Source: Chitinophagaceae bacterium (lineage in GTDB: Bacteria > Bacteroidota > Bacteroidia > Chitinophagales > Chitinophagaceae). From it: DNA of 64,000 bases. A program made the translations under genes and the position numbers. Below the pieces are notes generated by a model, which saw only the letters and a program-made list of their open reading frames with translations, was not told the DNA's origin and did no database searches. The DNA lies in NCBI GenBank assembly GCA_016720775.1, contig JADKJX010000001.1, forward strand, positions 682,001 through 746,000, given 5' to 3'. The first letter of the stretch is position 1. Each line of letters begins with the position of its first letter. Of this stretch, positions 25,795-34,233 are shown one piece after another.

Positions 25795-26835
25795 ATGACG
25801 AACCCGAATTTAAATAGTGGATCCGAATTTTTAAAGCCTGCGGACAAGGAATTTGAGAACAGCATCCGGCCATCGGCTATTGATGATTTCTCCGGCCAGC
25901 CGCAGATCATTGAGAATATTACCATCTTTATCAAAGCGGCTAAAATGAGGGGCGAAGCGCTGGATCATATCCTGTTTCATGGCCCGCCGGGGCTGGGTAA
26001 AACAACCTTATCGAGGATCGTTGCAAATGAACTGGGCGTGAACATAAAAGAGACCAGCGGCCCGGTGATTGAAAAGCCCGGCGACCTTGCAGGGCTGCTC
26101 ACTAATTTAGAGACCAACGATGTTTTATTTATTGATGAGATACATCGACTGAGTACGGTGGTGGAAGAATATTTATATGCAGCGATGGAGGATTACCGCA
26201 TTGATATCATGATCGACAGCGGGCCCAATGCAAGAAGTGTGCAACTCAATCTTAATCCATTTACGTTGATCGGCGCTACCACAAGAAGTGGTTTACTCAC
26301 GGCTCCGTTGCTTTCCCGCTTTGGTATCAAATCAAGGTTAGAATATTATGATATTAATACGCTGAAAAATATCATCCAGCGTTCATCAAAAATATTAAGC
26401 ACAAAAATTACCAGCGATGCAGCTGATGAAATTTCACGCCGCAGCCGGGGGACACCACGAATTGCAAACGGCTTATTACGCCGGGTACGTGATTTTGCAC
26501 AGGTGTTAGGTAATGGCGTGATCGACCTCGGTATTACTGAACATTCGTTAAAAGCATTGAATGTAGATAAGCACGGGCTGGATGAAATGGATAACCGTAT
26601 CCTCTCTGCCATCATCGAAAAATTCAAAGGCGGCCCGGTGGGTATTACTACCATTGCTACCGCAGTAGGCGAAGAAGTGGGTACACTGGAAGAAGTGTAT
26701 GAACCCTTTTTGATACAGGAAGGTTTTCTGCAACGTACATCAAGGGGAAGGGAAGCCACAGCCAAAGCATACGAACATTTAGGGAAGAAGGCCTCGGGAA
26801 GCGGCAGCAGTTTGCTTTTTCCGGATACTAAATAA
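25795..26835 (+). CDS. ruvB: Holliday junction branch-migration helicase RuvB
   Basis: 346 residues from ATG 25795 (a TTG six bases earlier was not used). AAA+ ATPase with Walker A GPPGLGKTT (about 63-71), Walker B FIDEIHRL, sensor I GATTRSG and the arginine finger SRFGI. The C-terminal winged helix follows (DEMDNRILSAIIEKFKGGPVGITTIA ... EPFLIQEGFLQRTSRGR). It forms the hexameric motor around DNA at junctions bound by RuvA. Neither ruvA nor ruvC is next to it. Confidence 0.97.
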   Translation: MTNPNLNSGSEFLKPADKEFENSIRPSAIDDFSGQPQIIENITIFIKAAKMRGEALDHILFHGPPGLGKTTLSRIVANELGVNIKETSGPVIEKPGDLAGLLTNLETNDVLFIDEIHRLSTVVEEYLYAAMEDYRIDIMIDSGPNARSVQLNLNPFTLIGATTRSGLLTAPLLSRFGIKSRLEYYDINTLKNIIQRSSKILSTKITSDAADEISRRSRGTPRIANGLLRRVRDFAQVLGNGVIDLGITEHSLKALNVDKHGLDEMDNRILSAIIEKFKGGPVGITTIATAVGEEVGTLEEVYEPFLIQEGFLQRTSRGREATAKAYEHLGKKASGSGSSLLFPDTK

Positions 26836-26893
26836 TGAAGGTAGCCGTTAAACTTCTGTATTAAGCCTCCGTCTGAAATACTCAACCTTTTTT

Positions 26894-27973
26894 ATGCGAT
26901 TATTCATTACTGCTTTTGCCATTTGTGTATTCTTTTCTTCCTGTAAGAAAGATGAAACAACGCTCACGCCGATAAACCCAACCGTGCCCACCAGCATGTA
27001 TTTTCCTCCCATTGGAAGCGATGTATGGGAAACTGTAACGCCGCAATCGCTGGGTTGGGATGCAACCAAGCTGAATGAGGCCATTGATTATGCCGGAACA
27101 AAAAATACTTACGGACTTATTATTTTATACAAGGGCAGAATAGTTGCCGAGAAATACTGGAATGGCTGGAACATGAATACGGTTTATTACATAGCTTCTG
27201 CCGGAAAAAGCGTGACTGCTTTTTTAGCGGGCATCGCACAGCAGGAAGGACAACTGAACATCAATAATAAAACAAGCACTTATTTAGGAACAGGCTGGAC
27301 ATCGGCGCCGCTGGCAAAAGAAAACCTGATCACCGTAAAGCATCAATTGACCATGACCACCGGCCTGGAATACAATGTACCGGATGATGACTGTATTACA
27401 CCTGCATGCCTTACTTATAAAGCAGATGCCGGTTCTTTCTGGTATTATTATAATGCACCGTACCGGTTGGTACAGGATGTTATTGCCCATGCAACATCCA
27501 CGAATTATAATACCTACACCAAGACAAAACTGGCTGATAAGATCGGGATGAAGAATTATACCTGGTACAATTATACATTGTGGCTCAACAGCAGGGACAT
27601 GGCCCGTTTCGGATTGCTGACCCTGAACAAAGGAGTATGGAACGGAAATACGCTCATGACTGACCAGGCTTATTTTAATGCGATGACGAATACTTCGCAA
27701 AATTATAATCAATCATACGGATACTTATGGTGGCTCAACGGGAAGTCTTCTTTTATGGTACCTACACTTACGGCGGTTTTCCCCGGCGCTTTAAATCCTT
27801 CTGCTCCATCTGATATGATCGCTGCGTTGGGAAAGGGCGATAAAAAGATCTATGTCATTCCATCCAAAGATCTTGTTGTTATTCGTCATGGTGATGATAC
27901 CGGAGATGCCGTGCTTGGCCCTTCTTCTTTCGATAATACCTTCTGGGCAAAACTGATGCTGGCGGTAAAATAA
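26894..27973 (+). CDS. Serine hydrolase, class C beta-lactamase-like lipoprotein
   Basis: 359 residues. Lipobox at Cys17 (FFSSC). The fold of family S12: catalytic S102-A-G-K105 (IASAGKSV), a YxN-like element (WYYYNAPY, about 176), and an HxG-like element near the C terminus (IRHGDDTGDA). These hydrolases include esterases and D-amino-acid peptidases; the penicillinase role is not implied. It follows ruvB by 58 bases but has its own signal peptide. It is convergent with the RprY-like gene across a hairpin terminator. Confidence 0.87.
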   Translation: MRLFITAFAICVFFSSCKKDETTLTPINPTVPTSMYFPPIGSDVWETVTPQSLGWDATKLNEAIDYAGTKNTYGLIILYKGRIVAEKYWNGWNMNTVYYIASAGKSVTAFLAGIAQQEGQLNINNKTSTYLGTGWTSAPLAKENLITVKHQLTMTTGLEYNVPDDDCITPACLTYKADAGSFWYYYNAPYRLVQDVIAHATSTNYNTYTKTKLADKIGMKNYTWYNYTLWLNSRDMARFGLLTLNKGVWNGNTLMTDQAYFNAMTNTSQNYNQSYGYLWWLNGKSSFMVPTLTAVFPGALNPSAPSDMIAALGKGDKKIYVIPSKDLVVIRHGDDTGDAVLGPSSFDNTFWAKLMLAVK

Positions 27974-28008
27974 CCCAGCGATTCATTTTTATATCAGGCA
28001 ATATAAAA

Positions 28009-28084
28009 CCACGAAGACACTAAGTCGCAAAGTATTGACGAAGATGGCGTTGTGTTTCTTAGTGTCTTGGTGCCTTTGTGGCTA
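28009..28084. repeat. Inverted repeat with 8-bp period (copy 2)
   Basis: Left arm 28009-28032 and right arm about 28053-28084 are inverted imperfect octamer tandems (core CACnAAG). It is the same family as the element at 6411. It lies between convergent genes, just before the hairpin terminator. Confidence 0.8.
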
Positions 28085-28112
28085 AAAACCTAAAACGAAA
28101 ATGCTCTATAAA

Positions 28113-28137
28113 AAAGCCCCGCACATTGCGGGGCTTT
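28113..28137. terminator. Bidirectional hairpin terminator
   Basis: A 10-bp perfect stem (AAAGCCCCGC, 28113-28122, with 28128-28137), 5-base loop, A-run before and T-rich after. It serves the serine hydrolase (plus) and the RprY-like gene (minus). Confidence 0.9.
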
Positions 28138-28156
28138 CATTTTATAAAAAGTTCTC

Positions 28157-28854
28157 TTATTCTGTAACCACAAGCCTGAACCCATTGCCATGAATGTTCA
28201 CGATCTCAATAGCTGAATCTTCTTTCAGGTATTTACGCAACTTGGCAATGTACACATCCATGCTGCGGCCATTGAAGTAGGTATCGCTTCCCCATATTTT
28301 TTCAAAGCAATTTCACGGCTCAGCAGATCATTTTTATATTCACTCAGCATTTTCAACAATTCATTTTCTTTTGGAGAAAGTGTCTGCACTTTTCCGCCAA
28401 CAGATAATTCACGCAGGCGTGGATTGAAATGATACTTGCCGAGGTCGTATTCTGCATTCACTTCTTCCCGGTGCATTTCTTCGTTGCGTTTGAGAATGGC
28501 TTTTATTTTATGAAGCAGCACTTCGCTGTCGAAAGGCTTGGTGATGTAATCATCGGCGCCCAGTTTATAGCCCTGGATGATATCGTCTTTCATGGTCTTT
28601 GCACTTAAAAAGAACAAAGGCACATCGGGGTTTACATCCCGGATCTCTTCCGCCAGGGTAAATCCGTCCATATTGGGCATCATCACATCCAGCAGGCATA
28701 TGTCAAACTTTTCACGCTGAAAAGCAGCCAGTCCGAGTTTGCCATCCCGTTCCAGGGTTACATCATAGTCATTCAACTCCAGGTAATTTTTCAATACCAT
28801 GCCAAGATTAGCATCGTCTTCGCAAAGTAATATTTTGGGTTTTGTGCTTTCCAT
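28157..28854 (-). CDS. rprY: OmpR-family response regulator, RprY-like, with one frameshift
   Basis: The receiver is intact (CEDD near 11-14, LLDVMMPN phosphoacceptor, LSAK, KPFD). The winged-helix DNA-binding domain starts intact (LGKYHFNPRLRELSVGG, LSPKENELLKML). The frame then breaks at 28297-28302, where an A6 run on the coding strand is one base short. Adding one A restores the expected IWGSDTYFNGRSMDVYIAKL and a full C terminus to the TAA at 28157. Read as it stands the protein ends at 28225 after 209 residues. A sequencing error or very recent mutation is likely. No sensor kinase gene is adjacent. Confidence 0.85.
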
Positions 28855-28942
28855 TTTTGTTGGTTTAATGGCAAATAAAATTAAATCAATTTTGTTAGAG
28901 CGAATATAGTGCCTAATTTTTTGTTAAAGGTAATGCAAACAA

Positions 28943-28971
28943 AGTCATTAAGTCATTAGTCATTGGGCATT
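28943..28971 (+). repeat. 7-bp-period repeat, left of four-helix gene
   Basis: Four imperfect units of AGTCATT (28943-28971), one extra A between the first two. The array overlaps the stop codon of the four-helix-bundle gene. Its inverted partner lies at 29401. Confidence 0.85.
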
Positions 28972-29331
28972 CTTTCCGGGGTTTCCTATGCTTTTGATAT
29001 AGCTATTAAGAAGCAGGTGACATTCTTTTAGCTTATTCAATATGGTCTCATATTCTTTTTCATTGATCAATTTCCTGTTGAAAGCTTTTTGATTGGCTGT
29101 TTTTGTTTCAAATAAAGAACCTCGGGCATACCAGCAAAAGTTCTTATTCTCTTTGTAATGATACCTGCCGTACCCTTCAGAAATATTCAATGCAATTGAA
29201 TCTGCAGCCCTTAAATATTGATCGCCTAAGTTCTTTTTATTAAAAATATCCCACTTAGAAGAGATCTCATACACCTGTTCACCAATTTCCAAAGCGATCT
29301 TGTATACATGTAGGTCTTCGAGTGGAATCAT
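28960..29331 (-). CDS. Four-helix-bundle protein (S23/23S intervening-sequence family)
   Basis: 123 residues from ATG 29331 (MIPLEDLHVYKIALEIGEQVYE). It matches the S23/IVP family: an amphipathic four-helix bundle with LGDQYLRAADSIALNISEGYGR as its most conserved part. Members occur inside 23S rRNA intervening sequences or as stand-alone genes; the Avd protein of diversity-generating retroelements has the same fold. No reverse transcriptase or rRNA is nearby. It is flanked by inverted 7-bp-period repeats, which may mark it as an inserted unit. Cellular role unknown. Confidence 0.85.
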   Translation of the reverse strand: MIPLEDLHVYKIALEIGEQVYEISSKWDIFNKKNLGDQYLRAADSIALNISEGYGRYHYKENKNFCWYARGSLFETKTANQKAFNRKLINEKEYETILNKLKECHLLLNSYIKSIGNPGKNAQ

Positions 29332-29400
29332 TTTTTGAATAAATGTAAGTAGGCGGGTAGTTTCAAATCTGAGAAAAGCCTCAAAAACAAATGCTCTTTT

Positions 29401-29443
29401 AATGACCAATGACTTAATGACTAATAGCCACTGACTAATGACT
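29401..29443 (-). repeat. 7-bp-period repeat, right of four-helix gene
   Basis: Six imperfect units of AATGACT (the complement of AGTCATT) with one extra T after the second. It overlaps the stop codon of the diheme peroxidase (TAG at 29435-29437). It is inverted relative to 28943. Confidence 0.85.
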
Positions 29444-30386
29444 TTTCAGGTACTTCTTATCTGTGAGTGTTTTCAAAAATGCGATGATGTCTTTCTTCTC
29501 TTGCGTTGTTAATCGTAAAGGTGTCTTCAGCGCATCATCCCTGTTGATGGAATTATCTACAAACCAGTCGGGACTGTTGTAATAATTGAGTACTTCTTCC
29601 AGGGTTTTTGAACATTCCGTTGTGCATGTAAGGGCCGGTAACAGCAACGTTGCGTAAGCCGGGCGTTTTGAACTTTCCTTTGTCGCTTTCTTTTTTAGTG
29701 ATGTTGTACAGGCCGGCATCATTCAGTTTTCTTTCATCATACAACCCGATATTTTTAAATTCATCTGTGGTGAAATCCTCCATGCGATGACAATCAAAAC
29801 ACTTTGCCTTGTCACCTACAAATAACTGTCTTCCTCTTTCTTCCTGTACGGTAAGTTTGCCGAGGTTATTGCTCCAGTCGTCGAATTTGCTGTCAACCGT
29901 TTCCAGTGTTTGTTCAAAAGCGGCAAACGCTGCGGCCAGGTTCTTGGCATCCGGCTTCTGCCTGAATATTTTTTGAAAAAGTATTTTATATTCAGCCGAT
30001 GCATTTAACCGCTTCACCGCTTCTTCAATAGGTAACCCCATCTCATCGGGATTTTGAATAGGCATTAATGATTGTTCTTCCAGTGAAACAGCCCGGCCAT
30101 CCCAGAAAAAATACGGGCGGTTCTTCATGTTCAGTACAGAAGGCGTATTCCGTTTGGTAAGTTTGCCGCCAATGCCAATGCTGAAGGCAGACGTATCGGC
30201 AAAAGCAAATGCTGGTTTGTGACAACTGGCACAACTAACGGTGGAATCTTTGGAAAGTATTTTTTCGGAGAATAATTTTTTTCCGAGAGCGGCTTTGGTG
30301 GTAATGCCGGTATTCTCCTGTTCGAAAGATGAACTGATGATGATTACTATTACGGCAGAAGCAAAAGGCAGAATTATTTTTTTCAT
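29435..30386 (-). CDS. Diheme cytochrome c peroxidase, one frameshift
   Basis: Signal peptide, then two c-type haem sites: CASCH (about 52-56) and CFDCH (about 198-202). Other bCcP/MauG features are FWDGRAVSLEEQSLMPI and FKTPGLRNVAVTGPYMHNGMF. At 29605-29609 a T5 run (A5 on the coding strand) has one base too many. Removing it joins NGMF to KTLEEVLNYYNSPDW and the normal C terminus at 29435 (TLTDKKYLKSH). Read as it stands, the first frame ends at 29553. It probably reduces H2O2 in the periplasm or acts as a MauG-like oxidase. No MbnP-like gene is adjacent, unlike the paralogue at 14938. Confidence 0.83.
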
Positions 30387-30391
30387 CGATG

Positions 30392-30399
30392 CAAATTTA
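30392..30399 (-). promoter_or_regulatory. TAnnTTTG promoter core of the diheme peroxidase
   Basis: TAAATTTG on the minus strand, ending 5 bases before ATG 30386. Confidence 0.7.
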
Positions 30400-30470
30400 C
30401 AGGATGTTAATGGGAAAAATCCTTAGCCGGATTTAACGAACAGTTTGTACCTTGAAAAAAATAAATAGCA

Positions 30471-32027
30471 ATGGCCAACAAAGAAGCATTCATACAAGCC
30501 ATAAACAGTGGCTATACATTTAAAGGAGAATCAGTAAAGATCGGTGCGGCGGTACTGGATGGTGAACTGGTGCCTGAAGCAGGTATCTTTTTACCGCTGA
30601 AAACGATGAACCGTCATGGCCTGATTGCCGGGGCAACCGGTACCGGTAAAACAAAAACCCTGCAGGTGATCAGCGAATTTTTAAGCGATGCCAGTGTGCC
30701 CGTATTGGTGATGGACATTAAAGGAGACCTGAGCGGCATTGCAGCCATGGGCGCCGAGAATGATAAGATCAAAGACCGGTACCAGAAACTGAAGATGGAA
30801 TACAAACCGGCTTTATTTCCGGCTGAGCTGATGACGCTGACCGGGCAGAAGGGAGTTCACCTGCGGGCAACGGTGAGTGAGTTTGGCCCTGTGTTACTCA
30901 GCAAGATCCTGGAGTTGAATGATACACAAGGTGGAGTAGTGGCATTGATCTTTAAATATTGTGATGATAACCAGTTGCCCTTGCTTGACCTGAAAGATTT
31001 CATCAAGGTATTTCAATACATCGGTGATGAAGGCAAAGCCGAAATTGAAAAGACCTATGGAAAAATTTCCACTTCCTCTACCGGAACCATCTTGCGTAAA
31101 GTAATTGAACTCCAGCAACAGGGAGCCGATATTTTCTTTGGAGAAAAAAGTTTTGAAGTGGACGACCTGATGCGTATTGCCGATGACGGGCGAGGAATGA
31201 TCAGTGTGTTGCGGGTGACCGACCTGCAGGATAAGCCAAAATTATTTTCTACGTTCATGCTGCAGATGCTGGCTGAGTTATATGCTACCTGTCCCGAAGA
31301 AGGGGATATGGACAAACCCAAACTGGTGATGTTCATTGACGAAGCTCATCTCATTTTTAATGAGGCAAGCGCAGCGCTTTTACAACAAATTGAAACCATT
31401 GTAAAGCTCATCCGTTCAAAAGGCATTGGTATTTTCTTTTGTACACAAAACCCGATGGACGTACCGGCCAGTGTACTGGCACAATTAGGCTTAAAAGTGC
31501 AGCATGCATTGCGTGCCTTTACTGCTGCAGACAGAAAGGTGATCAAACAAACGGCAGAGAACTATCCCGAAACAGAATATTATAAAACGGAAGACCTGAT
31601 AACGCAATTAGGGATCGGCGAAGCATTGGTGACCATGCTGAATGAAAAAGGCATACCCACGCCATTGGCACATACCATGCTTTGTGCGCCACGCAGCCGG
31701 ATGGATGTGTTGACCGAGTCAGAGATCGATTCAATAAGTAGTAAGTCGAAGATGGTTGCTAAATATAACAAAGCAATAGACAGTGAGAGTGCTTATGAAA
31801 TATTAACAGAAAAACTGAAGGAAGCAGCAGAGAAAAATACATCCGAAGAAACGACAACAACAAAAAAGACGGAGAAGGAACCTCCATCAACACTGGAAAA
31901 AATAACAAATAATACGGTTGTTAAAAGTATGGCCCGTACTGCCGGCAATACGATTGTACGGTCTTTGCTTGGCGCCTTGGGGTTGGGAGGAAGAAGCAGG
32001 AGTAAAAAAAGCAGTGGGTGGTTTTGA
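30471..32027 (+). CDS. HerA-like ATPase (DUF853)
   Basis: 518 residues. Walker A GATGTGKTKT at about 54-63, Walker B VMFIDEAHLIFN, and the DUF853/HerA C-terminal pattern (FCTQNPMDVPASVLAQLGLKVQHALRAFT, APRSRMDVLT). The family comprises hexameric FtsK/HerA-type ATPases thought to move along DNA, but the DUF853 branch lacks a defined role. No NurA-type nuclease lies beside it. The tail (about 440-490) is a Lys/Glu/Thr-rich linker followed by a short basic end. Confidence 0.88.
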   Translation: MANKEAFIQAINSGYTFKGESVKIGAAVLDGELVPEAGIFLPLKTMNRHGLIAGATGTGKTKTLQVISEFLSDASVPVLVMDIKGDLSGIAAMGAENDKIKDRYQKLKMEYKPALFPAELMTLTGQKGVHLRATVSEFGPVLLSKILELNDTQGGVVALIFKYCDDNQLPLLDLKDFIKVFQYIGDEGKAEIEKTYGKISTSSTGTILRKVIELQQQGADIFFGEKSFEVDDLMRIADDGRGMISVLRVTDLQDKPKLFSTFMLQMLAELYATCPEEGDMDKPKLVMFIDEAHLIFNEASAALLQQIETIVKLIRSKGIGIFFCTQNPMDVPASVLAQLGLKVQHALRAFTAADRKVIKQTAENYPETEYYKTEDLITQLGIGEALVTMLNEKGIPTPLAHTMLCAPRSRMDVLTESEIDSISSKSKMVAKYNKAIDSESAYEILTEKLKEAAEKNTSEETTTTKKTEKEPPSTLEKITNNTVVKSMARTAGNTIVRSLLGALGLGGRSRSKKSSGWF

Positions 32028-32110
32028 TACATGGTACTCAATGCCATGACCAGGAACCTGGTCTAAAGCCTTTCGACCGGTAAAAATGATGAAAGTGCCG
32101 GTTTAAGCCG

Positions 32111-32118
32111 TAACTTTG
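32111..32118 (+). promoter_or_regulatory. TAnnTTTG promoter core of the LTA-synthase-like gene
   Basis: TAACTTTG, separated by CGTC from ATG 32123. It argues that the fragmented downstream gene begins here. Confidence 0.75.
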
Positions 32119-32122
32119 CGTC

Positions 32123-34009
32123 ATGTTTAAGAAAATCTTCTTTAAACATCGTTTTGGTCCCCTTGCAGTTTTATTTCTCCTTTGTTACCGGTCTCAGTTT
32201 CATCACAAGGGTCATCCTGCTGATCAAAGCCTGGCCTGGCTTATTCTACGACCTGGTAGTATGGGGGTTCTTTGCCATTCCCGTTGCGCTGTATTGCTGG
32301 CTGATGAAAGATTCCTGGTATCAAAAAAAATGGCAGCAGATCCCGCTTTTTATTTTATTCTTTTTAATTACCCTGATCCTTGTTTTAAATGCCTGCGCCG
32401 AGATCGTTTTCTGGGATGAGTTTAATGTGCGGTATAATTTTATTGCGGTTGATTATCTCATTTACACAACGGAGGTTCTGGGGAATATCTGGGAGTCGTA
32501 TAATATCCCGTTAATTGCTTCGGCTGTTATCATTGCTGTTATAGCTATTTTGATCTTAGTAAGAAAGAAGATTACCGCATCGCAGCAAAACAGCATGCGG
32601 TTTGCAAAGCGGACTGTATTCTTTTTTTGTTTTATGCTGCTGCCACTGGCTGGCTATTTTTTGGTGAACAACAGGATAAAGAACATCAGACGGTAATAAT
32701 TATATTAACGAGTTGGGCGGGAATGGTATTTATGAATTTGGCACGGCTTTCTGGAATAATGAAATTGACTACAATAAATTTTATGTTACCCGGAATGATA
32801 CAACCAACCTGGCCCTGGTAAGGAGCATGTTGCAGGCACCCAATGCAACATTTGTTGCTGATCCGTTAAGTATTGAACGGCAGATAAAAAATGACAGTCC
32901 CGAACACAAATGGAATATAGTATTGATCAGTGTGGAAAGCCTGAGCGGCGACTACCTTAAAAGATTTGGCAATAAAGAGAACATCACGCCTTCCCTGGAT
33001 TCACTCATTCCATACAGTTTATGGTTCGACCAGTTTTATGCTTCCGGTACAAGAACAGTACGTGGCCTTGAGGCCTTATCGCTTGCCATACCACCTACAC
33101 CCGGGCAATCCATCGTACGCCGGCCCGATAACGATGATATGTTTACTATGGGCAGTGTATTAAAAGGCAAAGGATATGAATGCAATTATATCTACGGGGG
33201 GAATTCATTCTTTGATAACATGGGTAAGTTTTTCAGCAACAGCAGCTATACGGTTTTAGATCAGAGAGACATACCAGATAGTTTTGTTCATCATACCACT
33301 GCCTGGGGAATGGATGATGAGGCAGCGTTTAATTTTACACTTCAGCAATGTGATAAAAGTTTCAATAGCGGAAGATTATTCTTTAATCACATCATGACTG
33401 TGAGCAATCATCGCCCCTATACTTACCCGGATGGGCGTATTGATATTCCACCATCAACGCAGTCCATAGCCGGTGCGGTAAAATATACAGACTACGCCAT
33501 CAATAAATTTATTAAAGATGCCCAACACAAACCCTGGTTCGATAATACCCTGTTTGTGATCGTGGCTGATCATTGTTCAAAAAGTGCCGGTAAAACGGAC
33601 CTGCCGGTAAACCGCTATCATATTCCCTGTTTGATCTATGCCCCAGAATTGATCAAGCCGTTTGTAGAAAAAAGATTGGTCAGCCAGATCGACCTGGCAC
33701 CAACGTTACTTGGAATGATGAACCTGAATTATACCAGCCGCTTTTTCGGATACGATGTTTACAAGTTACCCCTAGGTAGAGAGCGGGCTTTTATAAGCAC
33801 CTACCAGGATATGGGCTATATAAAGGAGGGATCTCGTTATTCTGTCTCCGCAGCGACAGGCACATACTTACAAAGCTGATTTTATTACCGGGGCAAACTC
33901 CCAAATTCCGAATTCTGATAGCCTTATTAATGAAGCAATAGCCTGGTACCAGGGGGCAAGTTACCTATACAGATCTGGGTGGTATAAGAGAGTAGTTCAG
34001 GGTAAATAA
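32123..34009 (+). pseudogene. LTA-synthase family sulfatase, broken by three frameshifts
   Basis: One gene read in four segments. Segment 1 starts at ATG 32123 (MFKKIFFKHRFG). Deleting one C from C4 at 32159-32162 joins it to a membrane segment ending at 32696 (about five helices). A shift near 32685 joins that to the sulfatase domain (NIVLISVESLSGDYLKRFG, nucleophile Thr in ASGTRTVRG, NHIMTVSNHRPY, VIVADHCS). A surplus G in G3 near 33829 hides a genuine C terminus ending at TAA 34007-34009 (LINEAIAWYQGASYL). LtaS-like enzymes transfer phosphoglycerol-type groups at the outer face of the membrane. Three one-base insertions, mostly in homopolymers, point to sequence error or recent decay. Confidence 0.85.
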
Positions 34010-34184
34010 TAAGCTTAATTATTTGATTACCAGTAAGTAAAACAATGTAAAAAATAACCGTTCTTGTACTTTTTACACATCTTTTTTTTACAATTATTTG
34101 AAAATACCTGCTAAAAATCTTGCATAATCCTAAAAAGCCCATTATCTTCGTTTCGGTTTTTCATAGGATATTGGATTTTAAAGC

Positions 34185-34220
34185 GGGACTAGATTTCTAT
34201 CTTGGTCCCTTTTTTTTTTT
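34185..34220 (+). terminator. Rho-independent terminator
   Basis: GGGAC (34185-34189) pairs with GTCCC (34205-34209), with AGAT/ATCT extending the stem, then an 11-base T-run. It terminates the plus-strand unit ending at 34009. The rest of the 34010-34233 spacer is AT-rich with nothing else recognisable. Confidence 0.85.
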
Positions 34221-34233
34221 ATACCCCTCCGTT

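Noticed and set aside
28960..29331. Diversity-generating retroelement accessory (Avd)
   Set aside because: The fold is shared, but no reverse transcriptase, template repeat or variable repeat is visible nearby.
28943..29443. CRISPR-like array
   Set aside because: Units are 7 bp with no spacers and no cas genes nearby.
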